DNA from: an uncultured Atopobiaceae bacterium
Lineage (GTDB): Bacteria > Actinomycetota > Coriobacteriia > Coriobacteriales > Atopobiaceae
Reading direction: 5' to 3'
Assembly (NCBI GenBank): GCA_947631545.1
Contig: CANRLS010000006.1
Coordinates: 1 to 54,216 of the forward strand
Length of the DNA stretch: 54,216 nucleotides
In this document: positions 42,979-51,148 of the stretch, piece after piece
Layout: each line of letters starts with the position of its first letter
How positions within the stretch are numbered: position 1 is the stretch's first letter
Notes under the pieces: generated by a model
Seen by the model: only the letters and a program-made list of their open reading frames with translations
What the model was told of the DNA's origin: nothing
The model's database searches: none
Made by a program: the position numbers and the translations under genes

Positions 42979-43965
42979 CTAGCGGCGCCGCGTGTCGTTT
43001 CTTCTCAGCGCGAGCGGATGGAAGCCCCGCGCCTCGCGCCAATGCTCCGAGAACGCCAGCGCGACCTCGCGGTTCGCCGCAGCGCTCCTCCCGAGGATGC
43101 GGAGCACGCACCCTCCCCCGTCGATGGCGCTGATGCCCCATCGAAGGACGTCGTCGTCGATCCCGCGGGCCTCGCAGAAGCTCTCCACGGCCCTCCGGCT
43201 GCCCTCCACGAACCCCTGCCCCAAGCCCTCGTCGGCGAGCATCGCCGAATCGAGGTTCGTGTAGCCCTCGAAGTAGCCGAGCCCTTCGAGCCCCACCTCG
43301 CCCGGCTCCAGAAGGAGCCGGTCCAGAAGGAGCAGCTTCCCCTCGCGGCGGATCTCGGTGGAGAGCAGGAGGTCGCCGTAACGGAAGGGCTCGCCGGCCT
43401 CGGACCAGCCGCCCGTGACCCCGTCGAAGACGAGGCAGCTCGCGCCTGCCGAGAGGTCGATCCGCATCGTCTGGCGAAGCCGGCAGCGCTCGTAGGGGAT
43501 CATCGGATCCTGGTAGAGCTCGAATACGGCGCCCTCGCCGAGCCCGATGGAGGTGTCCTGCACCGTCACCCGGCCGTGCTCGCATTTGAAGACGCACGTG
43601 GGCGCCTGCGTGGCCACGACGGCGTGGGCACCGGGCGGAAGCGAGAACGAATTCAGGTAGCGCTCGCCCTCGACGAGGCCGCCTCCCGTCTGCACGATCA
43701 TGTTGTAGGCCACGTCGGGACCGGCCGACGAGAGCGATTGCGAGAAGCGCGTCGACCCTTCGCGATAGACGCGCCTTGCGTAGGTCCTCTCGCCTCGGGT
43801 TCCGTAGGCGACTTCGAGGATCCCCTCGGCGTGGCCCCGGGTGAGGGAGTCGTCCCAGAGCGGCCCCGCCTCTGCGGGCGCGACGGCCCGCTCCACCCGT
43901 CCCCAGCGCCCGGCCGGCGACGGGAGGCTGTCCCTGGGCTCTTGGCCCTTCGGCGACTCAGCCAT
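42979..43965 (-). CDS. ureD: Urease accessory protein UreD (UreH)
   Basis: UreD is the scaffold that binds apo-urease and recruits UreF and UreG for nickel insertion. The 328-residue protein has the family segments [44 protein letters not shown] and [17 protein letters not shown]. The length and spacing are in the normal range. It overlaps ureG by 8 bp. Here ureD is at the end of the accessory set, after ureE, ureF and ureG, as in many Gram-positive operons. Confidence 0.92.
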   Translation of the reverse strand: MAESPKGQEPRDSLPSPAGRWGRVERAVAPAEAGPLWDDSLTRGHAEGILEVAYGTRGERTYARRVYREGSTRFSQSLSSAGPDVAYNMIVQTGGGLVEGERYLNSFSLPPGAHAVVATQAPTCVFKCEHGRVTVQDTSIGLGEGAVFELYQDPMIPYERCRLRQTMRIDLSAGASCLVFDGVTGGWSEAGEPFRYGDLLLSTEIRREGKLLLLDRLLLEPGEVGLEGLGYFEGYTNLDSAMLADEGLGQGFVEGSRRAVESFCEARGIDDDVLRWGISAIDGGGCVLRILGRSAAANREVALAFSEHWREARGFHPLALRRNDTRRR

Positions 43966-44584
43966 CGTCCTCTTCCAGGTCCTCGAGGAGGACGTCTCGC
44001 TTGATCCAGTCGATCACGTCCTGGAGGCCCTCGTCCCTCTTGAGGTTCGTGAAGAAGAAGGAGCCGGCCGGCCTGAACATCTCGGAGTCCGTGCGCATGC
44101 GCTCCAGATCCGCTCCCACGTAGGGGGCGAGGTCGGTCTTGTTGATGATGAAGAGATCGCTCTTGATCATGCCCTGACCGGCCTTGCGCGGGATCTTCTC
44201 CCCCGCCGCCACATCGATGATGTAGATGGAGAAGTCCACGAGGTCGGGGCTGAAGGTGGCCGCGAGGTTGTCGCCGCCGCTCTCGATGAAGATGAGGTCG
44301 AGGCCCGGGTAGCGCTCCTCCAGATCCTCCACGGCGGCGATGTTCATGGAGGCGTCCTCCCGAATGGCCGTGTGGGGGCAGCCGCCCGTCTCGACGCCGA
44401 TGATGCGGTCGTCGTCGAGGACCGAGTTCCTCTGCATGAACTCGGCGTCCTCCTTGGTGTAGATGTCGTTGGTGATGACGCCCATGTCGAGCTCGTCGGC
44501 AAGGGCGCGGGTGAGCCGCTCGATGAGCATGGTCTTTCCCGAACCCACGGGACCGCCGACGCCGATGCGCACCGCCCTGTCCAT
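43958..44584 (-). CDS. ureG: Urease accessory GTPase UreG
   Basis: UreG couples GTP hydrolysis to delivery of nickel to urease. The 208-residue protein has the P-loop [26 protein letters not shown] with the Cys-Pro-His metal site, [11 protein letters not shown], and the [13 protein letters not shown] specificity motif. GGGAGG lies before the ATG. It sits between ureF and ureD. Confidence 0.97.
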   Translation of the reverse strand: MDRAVRIGVGGPVGSGKTMLIERLTRALADELDMGVITNDIYTKEDAEFMQRNSVLDDDRIIGVETGGCPHTAIREDASMNIAAVEDLEERYPGLDLIFIESGGDNLAATFSPDLVDFSIYIIDVAAGEKIPRKAGQGMIKSDLFIINKTDLAPYVGADLERMRTDSEMFRPAGSFFFTNLKRDEGLQDVIDWIKRDVLLEDLEEDDG

Positions 44585-44641
44585 TGAAGCCTCCCTCTAT
44601 CGTTCGTTGCCTGCAGCCGCTGCCGCAGCGGTGTCTCGTGC

Positions 44642-45343
44642 TTAGGACATGAAGAGCCTCGGCCCCTGGGTCTCATGGGCGATCTGGGCGAGCTCGAGCC
44701 CCGGCACGTTGGCGCCGAGGAGCGCGGACGGGAGCACCGACGCCCTCGGCCAGAGCCCCTCGATGAGCCCGAGCGTGCGATGGAGCGCCTCCTGGCCCGC
44801 CGCCTGGCCGAGGGGCACCGCCCTGACCGCGTTCTGGGTCATCGTGGAGGCGATGGAGTAGCCGTAGGTGACGAAGGTCTCCTCGGCGAAGAGCCCTCGG
44901 CTCCACGCGAAGGCCGCGAACACGATGGCCGGATTCCCCTTGCAGATCCCCTCCCGGATGCGGTCCCGGTAGCGATCGAGCACCCCCACATCGCCGTAGA
45001 CCCGGCGCACGAGCGCGAGCATCTGGCGCGCCACGCGTCGGGTTCCCTCCCGGGTCTCCCTGGCCACGGTGGCCTCGGTGATCTGGGCGTCGAGATCCCA
45101 GAGCGCCTCCTCGTCGCCCGCGTCCATCGCCTCCATGGCGAGCCGCGTGAGCAGGCCCTCGCCGAAGAGGTACTGGGTGCGGAAGTAGGCGGCGAGCCAT
45201 GCCTCGAAGCCCTCGACATCGGCTATCGGGCCCCGCCAGATGTAGTTCTCCATGCCATAGGAGTGGTTGAAGGTCCCGATGGGGAAGGTCGAATCGGCGA
45301 TCTGGAAGACCTCGAGGCGGCGGGAGAGCTCGGCTCGTGCCAC
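44642..45343 (-). CDS. ureF: Urease accessory protein UreF
   Basis: UreF acts with UreD as an activator complex and gates UreG. The 233-residue protein shows IADSTFPIGTFNHSYGMENY at its start and the conserved TQNAVRAVPLGQ in its C-terminal third. I use the GTG at 45343, which stands 4 bp after the ureE stop codon; the frame upstream of it runs under ureE and is a shadow. The remaining helical sequence fits the all-alpha fold. Confidence 0.93.
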   Translation of the reverse strand: MARAELSRRLEVFQIADSTFPIGTFNHSYGMENYIWRGPIADVEGFEAWLAAYFRTQYLFGEGLLTRLAMEAMDAGDEEALWDLDAQITEATVARETREGTRRVARQMLALVRRVYGDVGVLDRYRDRIREGICKGNPAIVFAAFAWSRGLFAEETFVTYGYSIASTMTQNAVRAVPLGQAAGQEALHRTLGLIEGLWPRASVLPSALLGANVPGLELAQIAHETQGPRLFMS

Positions 45344-45347
45344 GGGC

Positions 45348-46280
45348 CTACCTGCCGTCCTCGCGCTTGTGGGCGTGATGGTGGTGCGGATGCTCCGCCT
45401 CATCGAGCGCCCAGCGCTCCTCGCGCTCCATCTCCCTGAGCTCTCTGTGATCCTCGTGGCGCTCCCTAAGCTCCTCGACATCCTCCTCGAGGTGCCGCAC
45501 CGGATGATGGTAGGGGCGCTCGCCGATGCGCTCGGCATCCTCGCGGACGATGCGCTCCCGGTGCTCGTGGTGCTCCCGCTCATGGAGGGCGCGCCATTCG
45601 TCGCGCTGGAGCTCGCGGAGGTCCTCGTTCTCCCGATGGTGCTCGCGGGCCTCCGCCGCATCCTCCTCGAGATGGCGCACGGGGTGATGGTGCCCCTCCG
45701 GACCGTGCTCGTGGGGATGGGTATGCGCGTAGGTGTGCGTATGCGCGTGCTCATGGGTATAGGACCCGTCGTGGCGATGCGCGTCCGCGTGCCCATGGTG
45801 ATGGCCGTCGTGGTGCGCGCCGGAGAGCTTCGCGAGGTCGATGTGGCGAAGCGGATGGTCGAGCTCCATCTCGTGCACTTCCACGATGACGCCGCCGGCG
45901 ACGAGGTCCCTGTCGACCACCGGGTCGTAGAGGAGCGTGATGGCGCCGTCGGCCACCTCCACGGGCTTATGGAGGTTGCCCAGGTAATGGGCGATGCGCC
46001 CCATCTCGTCCATGGAGCGGGGCCTCACGACGAGCATCCGGTCGGGGATGGTCTCGATGGCGAGGAGCCTTCCGTCGCCCACCTCGAAGAGCATGCCGCG
46101 CTCGAGCGCCGGCGCGTCGTCGTCGAGCCTGATGCCGTACTCGTTGCCATGGTCGGTCTTCACGCGGATGATCCTCTTCGAAAGATCGTCCGAGGCCACG
46201 TAGGCGCTCTCCACGTGGTAGCCGTCGATATCGATGTCGTCGATCTCTTCCCTGGTGGCGAAGGGCCTTCTCAAGATCAT
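45348..46280 (-). CDS. ureE: Urease nickel metallochaperone UreE with a duplicated His-rich tail
   Basis: UreE delivers nickel to UreG and the apoenzyme. Residues 1-150 form the usual two domains, with GNLHKPVEV and YDPVVD as family features. A very long tail of about 155 residues follows, making the protein 310 residues long, about twice normal size. Residues 156-200 form a His-rich stretch (HHDGHHHGH, HEHAHTHTYAHTH, EGHHH). Then a unit of about 43 residues occurs twice (198-240 and 258-302), each beginning HHPVRHLEED. The tail may store several nickel ions. The gene lies between ureC and ureF. Confidence 0.93.
   Translation of the reverse strand: MILRRPFATREEIDDIDIDGYHVESAYVASDDLSKRIIRVKTDHGNEYGIRLDDDAPALERGMLFEVGDGRLLAIETIPDRMLVVRPRSMDEMGRIAHYLGNLHKPVEVADGAITLLYDPVVDRDLVAGGVIVEVHEMELDHPLRHIDLAKLSGAHHDGHHHGHADAHRHDGSYTHEHAHTHTYAHTHPHEHGPEGHHHPVRHLEEDAAEAREHHRENEDLRELQRDEWRALHEREHHEHRERIVREDAERIGERPYHHPVRHLEEDVEELRERHEDHRELREMEREERWALDEAEHPHHHHAHKREDGR
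45375..45689 (-). repeat. Internal duplication in the ureE tail
   Basis: Two related coding units (45561-45689 and 45375-45509) lie in the same frame. Both begin with HHPVRHLEED and both run through an Arg/Glu-rich segment with LRE and RWAL or EWRAL to a His cluster. The copies have drifted, so the duplication is not recent. Each contains charged heptad-like helices and could form a coiled coil. Confidence 0.85.
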
Positions 46281-46340
46281 GGACGCTCCTCTGGTCGGAT
46301 GATCCCCTATCGCGGGCGCATGGGGGCGCGCCCGGGGAGA

Positions 46341-46369
46341 GGGAGGGGCCGGGCGTTCCAGCCCCTCCC
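46341..46369 (-). promoter_or_regulatory. Hairpin between ureC and ureE
   Basis: Perfect 9-bp arms (46361-46369 with 46341-46349) enclose an 11-nt loop within the 126 bp between ureC and ureE, 37 bp after the ureC stop codon. No T-run follows. It could partly end transcription, or protect the 3' end of the structural-gene mRNA, so that accessory proteins are made in smaller amounts than urease. Confidence 0.42.
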
Positions 46370-46406
46370 CGGTCGTGACGCTTGCCGGGTCCGAACCCCT
46401 TCGGGC

Positions 46407-48128
46407 CTAGAAGAGGTAGTAGCGCTGCGCCATGGGCACCACGTCGACGGTGTCGCAGGTCACGAGCTCGTCATCGACGAAGACGTCGAAGGTCTGCGGA
46501 TCGATGCGGATGTCGGTGGGCAGGTAGTCGTTCAGGAGCATGTTCCGCTTGGTGAGGTTGCGGGTGTTGTGGACCGGCAGCACGATCTTGTTCAGGCCCA
46601 GCTCCTCCTTGATCCCGTGCTCGTAGGCCCAGGTGGAGACGAAGGCGAAGTTGCACTCGTGGACGGCATGCCCCGTGGCGCCGTAGAGCCGGCGCATGAT
46701 GCGGGGCTCGGGGATGGGGAGCGAGGCCGAGGCGTCGCCCATGATGCCGTAGGCGATGTAGCCGGCCTTGAGCACCATCTCGGGCTTGGTGCCGAACATC
46801 TGCGGCTTCCAGAGCACGAGGTCGGCGTACTTGCCCACCTCGACGGAGCCGATGTAGTCGGAGATGCCCGAGGCGATGGCCGGGTTGATGGTGTACTTGG
46901 CCACGTAGCGCTTGATGCGGTTGTTGTCGTTGTACTGGGTATCGCCCTCGAGCGGTCCGCGCTGCTTCTTCATCTTGTCGGCCACCTGCCAGCAGCGCAT
47001 GGCGATCTCGCCCACGCGGCCCATGGCCATGGCGTCGGCGCTCATCATCGAGATGGCGCCCATGTCGAGCAGCACATCCTCGGCCGCGATGGTGGCCTTG
47101 CGCACGCGGCTCTCGGCGAAGGCCACGTCCTCGGGAACCTTCGGGTTCAGCGAGTGGCAGACCATCGTCATGTCGAAGAGCTCGTCCATCTCGTTCGCGG
47201 TGTAGGGGTTCGTGGGCGTCGTGGACGCCGGAAGCACGTTGTCCTGACCGCAGACGATCATGTAGTCGGGCGCGTGGCCGCCACCGGCGCCCTCGGTGTG
47301 GAAGGAGTGGATGGTGCGGCCGCCGTAGGCGTTGATGGTGTGGCCCACGTAGCCGCCCTCGTTCAGCGAGTCGGAGTGGACGCAGTAGACGACGTCGTAG
47401 AGGTCGCACGCCTTGATGGCGTTGTCGATGCCCGCGTAGGTGGCGCCCCAGTCCTCGTGGGTCTTGATGCCCGCGGCGCCGGCGCGGATCTGCTCGCCCA
47501 CGGTCTCCACCACGGTGCCGCCGCCCTTGCCGAGGACGCCGACGTTGACGGGGTCGTCATCCATGCCCTGGAGCGTGCGGGCGATGTTGAACTTGCCAGG
47601 GGATGTGGTGGCGGAGGTGGAGCCGTTGGCCGGGCCGGTTCCGCCGCCGAAGAGCGTGGTGATGCCGTTGTCGAGCGCGGCGTTGGCGAGCCCAGGCGTG
47701 AGGTAGTGCACGTGGGTGTCGATGCCGCCGGCCGTGCAGATGAGCCCGTCGCCGTTGATGGCCTCGGTGGAGAGGCCCACCACGAAGTCCACCTTGTCCA
47801 TGTTGTCGGGGTTGCCGCCCTTGCCGATGGCGAGGATCTTGCCGTCGCGGATGCCGATGTCGGCCTTGTAGACGCCGGTCCAGTCGATGATGATCACGTT
47901 CGAGATGATCGTGTCCACGACGAGGGGGTTGGTCTCGCGGGTCTCGGTGGCGTTCTGGCCCATGCCGTCGCGCAGCACCTTGCCGCCGGCGAAGATGGCC
48001 TCCTGGCCGTAGACTGTGAGGTCGTCGTCGATATGCGCCCAGAGGTCGGAGTCGCCCAATCGCACCGAGTCGCCCTTGGTGGGACCGAAGAGCTCCGCGT
48101 ACTCTTGGCGGGTCGCTTCAAAAGACAT
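46407..48128 (-). CDS. ureC: Urease alpha subunit
   Basis: UreC holds the two-nickel active site that hydrolyses urea to ammonia and carbamate. In 573 residues all catalytic residues are found at +5 against Klebsiella numbering: His139 and His141 in DTHVHY, carbamylated Lys222 and His224 in IKTHEDWG, His251, His277 in [10 protein letters not shown], Asp365, and the mobile flap with Cys324 and His325. The flap reads MVCHSL, where MVCHHL is usual. The remaining nickel accessory genes are present, which supports a nickel enzyme. It lies 12 bp after ureB. Confidence 0.97.
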   Translation of the reverse strand: MSFEATRQEYAELFGPTKGDSVRLGDSDLWAHIDDDLTVYGQEAIFAGGKVLRDGMGQNATETRETNPLVVDTIISNVIIIDWTGVYKADIGIRDGKILAIGKGGNPDNMDKVDFVVGLSTEAINGDGLICTAGGIDTHVHYLTPGLANAALDNGITTLFGGGTGPANGSTSATTSPGKFNIARTLQGMDDDPVNVGVLGKGGGTVVETVGEQIRAGAAGIKTHEDWGATYAGIDNAIKACDLYDVVYCVHSDSLNEGGYVGHTINAYGGRTIHSFHTEGAGGGHAPDYMIVCGQDNVLPASTTPTNPYTANEMDELFDMTMVCHSLNPKVPEDVAFAESRVRKATIAAEDVLLDMGAISMMSADAMAMGRVGEIAMRCWQVADKMKKQRGPLEGDTQYNDNNRIKRYVAKYTINPAIASGISDYIGSVEVGKYADLVLWKPQMFGTKPEMVLKAGYIAYGIMGDASASLPIPEPRIMRRLYGATGHAVHECNFAFVSTWAYEHGIKEELGLNKIVLPVHNTRNLTKRNMLLNDYLPTDIRIDPQTFDVFVDDELVTCDTVDVVPMAQRYYLF

Positions 48129-48140
48129 GTATGTACTCCC

Positions 48141-48470
48141 TTACTCCAGCGAGGTGTCGTCGTCGAGGAACCCGTTGACCTTGTTGTTGAAGCCGAAGAT
48201 GCGGCGCTTCCCGCCGTAGTCGATGAGCGAGACGGTGCGGGTCTCGCCGGGCTCGAAGCGGATGGCGGTGCCGGCCTCGATGTCGAGGCGCTTGCCCCAG
48301 GCCTTCTCGCGGTCGAACTCAAGGCCCTGCTCGTTGGCCTCGTAGAAGTGGAAGTGGGAGCCCACCTGCACCGGACGGTCGCCCACGTTCTTGACCTCGA
48401 TCTCGACGGCGTCGTAGCCCTCGTTGATGGTGAGCTTGTCGGGAGCGAATCTGATCTCGCCGGGAATCAT
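48141..48470 (-). CDS. ureB: Urease beta subunit
   Basis: This small structural subunit packs against UreC. The 109-residue protein has IPGEIRF at its start, [21 protein letters not shown], and [19 protein letters not shown]. The ATG at 48470 has GGAGG 8 nt upstream; an ATG two codons earlier is too close to that site. It is a separate gene here, not fused to ureA as in Helicobacter. Confidence 0.96.
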   Translation of the reverse strand: MIPGEIRFAPDKLTINEGYDAVEIEVKNVGDRPVQVGSHFHFYEANEQGLEFDREKAWGKRLDIEAGTAIRFEPGETRTVSLIDYGGKRRIFGFNNKVNGFLDDDTSLE

Positions 48471-48484
48471 GCCCATGGCCTCCT

Positions 48485-48787
48485 CTACTGGATGGGGTTG
48501 TGGACGGTGACGAGCTTGGTGCCGTCGGGGAAGGTGGCCTCCACCTGGATCATGGTGATCATCTCGGGAACGCCTTCCATGACGTCGTCCGCCGTGAGCA
48601 CCTCACGGCTGTCCTGCATGAGAGTGGCCACGGTCTTGCCCTCGCGGGCGCCCTCGAGGATGTGGTCGGTGATGATGGCCACCGACTCGGGGTGGTTGAG
48701 CTTCAGCCCCTTGTCCTTGCGCCTCTGGGCGATCATGGCCGCGAGGCTGATCATCATCTTCTCGCGCTCGCGCTCAGTCAGTTGCAT
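48485..48787 (-). CDS. ureA: Urease gamma subunit
   Basis: The 100-residue gamma subunit begins [20 protein letters not shown] and contains the family core [21 protein letters not shown] and [18 protein letters not shown]. Its length is standard. AAAGGAG stands before the ATG. It is the first of the three structural genes and follows ureI by 55 bp. Confidence 0.97.
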   Translation of the reverse strand: MQLTEREREKMMISLAAMIAQRRKDKGLKLNHPESVAIITDHILEGAREGKTVATLMQDSREVLTADDVMEGVPEMITMIQVEATFPDGTKLVTVHNPIQ

Positions 48788-48842
48788 GCCCTAACGCTCC
48801 TTTCTTCGGCCCCATGCCGATGATCCGCTAGCCGCAAATCCG

Positions 48843-49373
48843 CTACACCGCGAAGTTGCCGGGCCAGTTGTTGGTGAGCATCAAGAATCCGGGGATCCAG
48901 GCGGTGAAGATGCCCTCGAGGAGGCTCAGCCAGCCCACGAACTTGCCGAGGCTCCTCTTGAGGGAGCACTCGATCCAGCCGGTCAACCAGAGGACGCCCC
49001 AGCACCACCATATGATCCCGTACCAGAAGTTCCCGCCGTAGCCCTCGAAGCAGAGGATGCCACAGGGGATGGTGTTGATGGCCACGAAGAGGCTGTACCA
49101 CCCGTAAAGGTTCTGATCGAGGTCCCAAATGGTGTTGATGGCGATGTAAAGGTAGGTGAAAGCGAAGAGGAGCCCTGTCGCGCTCGCGTAGTACCACGAC
49201 GCGTCGGCGTTCTGGGCGATGCCGATGCCGATGCTGATGATGTTCAAGACGAGGCCGAGGCCGCCGGTGAAGAGGTTCATCACCACGTTGGACTTGTCCT
49301 TGATGCCCAGCAGCCTGAAGAGACCGTTGCTCATGAGCACCATGCCCACGTAGAGCAAGATCAAGCCGAGCAT
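48843..49373 (-). CDS. ureI: UreI/AmiS-type urea channel
   Basis: This family forms urea or amide channels; in Helicobacter the channel opens at acid pH. The 176-residue protein has six membrane segments, with the family-like starts MLGLILLYVGMVLMSNG and a C-terminal IPGFLMLTNNWP. Trp- and Tyr-rich pore segments (WYYASATGLLFAFTYLYIA by its ends, FWYGIIWWCWG) are typical. The ATG at 49373 has GGAGG upstream and is preferred over an ATG 14 codons earlier. It stands between amt and ureA. Confidence 0.92.
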   Translation of the reverse strand: MLGLILLYVGMVLMSNGLFRLLGIKDKSNVVMNLFTGGLGLVLNIISIGIGIAQNADASWYYASATGLLFAFTYLYIAINTIWDLDQNLYGWYSLFVAINTIPCGILCFEGYGGNFWYGIIWWCWGVLWLTGWIECSLKRSLGKFVGWLSLLEGIFTAWIPGFLMLTNNWPGNFAV

Positions 49374-49498
49374 ACCCACCTCCCTCTCCCGTGCGCGCGA
49401 GCGCACGCTCTTCACGCCCTCGTGCGAGAGCCGACGTCCCTATGAACGTCGATGGATCGATGCCCGCAAGAACGTAGACGCACCGATCGGACCTGTCG

Positions 49499-49543
49499 GT
49501 TGCCGCCCCGTTTCGAACGCGTCACGAAGCCCCGGGCGGCAAC
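49499..49543 (-). promoter_or_regulatory. Long-loop inverted repeat between amt and ureI
   Basis: Perfect 10-bp arms GTTGCCGCCC (49499-49508) and GGGCGGCAAC (49534-49543) are separated by 25 nt, just after the amt stop codon. It may be a terminator lacking a T-run, an attenuator between amt and the urease genes, or a protein-binding site. Confidence 0.4.
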
Positions 49544-49561
49544 GATCGAAGGCCCTGACGG

Positions 49562-50905
49562 TCACGTGCGATGGTGCCTATGGCCCTTGCGGCCGGGACG
49601 CGCGTCCGAGCGCTCGAGGTACTCCGCATCGGGCTCGGGATCGAAGACGAGGGCCGCCTCGGACGCCTCCGCCTCCGGCTGGGCCCCGATCGCGCTCGGA
49701 TCCACGACGTCGTAGGCCGTCTCGTCGAGGAGCACCTTGTCGAGGCCCCGCCGTATGACCTCTTCGCTCGGGCGGATGTCGGTGATGGCGCCCACGACCT
49801 TGAGGATCAGCCACGCGACGACGAAGGACCAGACGGCCGCGACGACCACGCCGAGGACCTGCACGCCGAACTGGTGGGGGCTCGCCGCCACGCCGTTGAT
49901 GCTCTCGTCGGCGAGGATGCCGATGAGGATGGTGCCGGTGAAGCCGCCGATGCCGTGGACGCCCCAGACGTCGAGCGCGTCATCCCATTGCATGTGCTTG
50001 CGGAAGGCGACGGCCAGGTTGCAGACGATGCCCGCGACGATGCCCACGATGATCGCCGAGACGGGCGAGATGTAGCCCGCACAGGGCGTGATGGTGGCAA
50101 GGCCCGCCACGGAGCCAGTCATGACGTCCACGAAATCGGTCTTGCCATGGGTGATCTTGGCGACGATGAGCCAGGTGACCATGCCGCTCGCCAGGCCCAC
50201 GATAGTGTTGGTGAAGGCGTGGGTGGCGAGCTCGCCCGCCGAGAGGGCGCCGCCGGAGTTGAAGCCGAACCATCCGAACCAGAGGAGCCCCGTGCCGATG
50301 GCGGCGGCCATGAGGTTCGACGGCTGCATGCCGGGCTTCTCGAGCTTGCGGTTGCCGAGCACGAAGATGCCGGCCAGCGCCGCGAACCCGGCCGTCGTGT
50401 GGATGACCGTGCCGCCGGCGAAGTCGACGAATCCCATGTCGTAGAGCCAGCCGCCGCCCCAGACCCAGTGGCAGACCGGATAGTAGATGAGGATCGTCCC
50501 CAAGATGAGGAACCACAGATAGCCCTTGAGGTTCAGCCGCTCGGCGTAGGCGCCGCTCGAGAGCGGGATGGTGATCACGCAGAACATGAGCTGGAAGAGG
50601 AAGAAGAGCGCGAAGGGGATCGTGGTGGCGTGCACCGTATCGGGCGAGAAGCCCACGCCCGCGAGCCCGAAGTAGTCGCCGGGATTGCCGATGATGCCCC
50701 CGAAGTCCCGGCCGAACGAGAGGCCGAAGCCGCCGTACATCCACATGATCGTGACGATGCCCATGGCGATCATGGACTCCATCATGATGAAGAGGACGCT
50801 CCTGCGCCTGGCCAGCCCGCCATAGAAGAATGCGAGGCCCGGCGTCATCAGGCAGACCATCGCCGTGCAGAGCATCATGAAGGCGGTATCGCCGTTGTTG
50901 ATCAC
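49562..50905 (-). CDS. amt: Ammonium transporter Amt
   Basis: Amt channels conduct ammonia or ammonium across the membrane. The 447-residue protein has eleven membrane segments, PGLAFFYGGL at the start, the pore pair of His in VIHTTAGFAAL and VWGVHGIGGFTG, and the Asp in GFVDFAGGTV. The C-terminal tail is longer than usual and ends with a His/Arg cluster (GRKGHRHHRT). The start is a GTG. No PII (glnK) gene is adjacent. It is the first gene of the amt-ureI-ureABC series and faces an MFS gene. Confidence 0.95.
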   Translation of the reverse strand: MINNGDTAFMMLCTAMVCLMTPGLAFFYGGLARRRSVLFIMMESMIAMGIVTIMWMYGGFGLSFGRDFGGIIGNPGDYFGLAGVGFSPDTVHATTIPFALFFLFQLMFCVITIPLSSGAYAERLNLKGYLWFLILGTILIYYPVCHWVWGGGWLYDMGFVDFAGGTVIHTTAGFAALAGIFVLGNRKLEKPGMQPSNLMAAAIGTGLLWFGWFGFNSGGALSAGELATHAFTNTIVGLASGMVTWLIVAKITHGKTDFVDVMTGSVAGLATITPCAGYISPVSAIIVGIVAGIVCNLAVAFRKHMQWDDALDVWGVHGIGGFTGTILIGILADESINGVAASPHQFGVQVLGVVVAAVWSFVVAWLILKVVGAITDIRPSEEVIRRGLDKVLLDETAYDVVDPSAIGAQPEAEASEAALVFDPEPDAEYLERSDARPGRKGHRHHRT

Positions 50906-50973
50906 GGTATTTCACGCCCCTCTCGTCTCCCGGCGCCCCGTCCTCCTTGGTTGGCGCCTCGCTCGTGCGCGAC

Positions 50974-51039
50974 CTTTCAGCGGCGAACGGCGGAACCTGA
51001 AAGCCCACGCTTTCAGCTTTCTACCCAAGTGCTTTCAGG
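50974..51039. promoter_or_regulatory. CTTTCAG repeat cluster in the amt/MFS divergent region
   Basis: Between the divergent amt and MFS genes the heptamer CTTTCAG occurs three times on the plus strand (50974, 51010, 51032) and once inverted. The inverted copy CTGAAAGC (50997-51004) and GCTTTCAG (51009-51016) make a perfect 8-bp palindrome with a 4-nt spacer. This looks like a set of operator half-sites for a regulator of nitrogen genes. The regulator is not identified. Confidence 0.5.
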
Positions 51040-51148
51040 AAAAACAAGCTCTTGCGGGATGTTCGGGAGGCGGCCCGCCGCACGGCTCCTCAGCTATCTG
51101 AATGCGATTGTGGGATACTCGTCAGCCGGAAGCGACGAGGGGGTGGCG

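Noticed and set aside
39977-43597. A minus-strand open frame of 1206 codons
   Set aside because: Only its last 471 codons are the aroE-aroK gene. The part before 41392 lies in the wrong frame under pheA, the rhodanese and ureD.
45720-45800. Short-period repeats near the His-rich coding region as a CRISPR or tandem satellite
   Set aside because: They are His codons of the ureE tail in frame (HTH, HEH units) with irregular spacing, not direct repeats with unique spacers.
45267-48794. A plus-strand open frame of 1175 codons across the urease genes
   Set aside because: It is antisense to ureF, ureE, ureC, ureB and ureA, all of which are certain. It is rich in Val, His, Asp and Gly as expected for the complement of GC-rich coding sequence. 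It has no domain.
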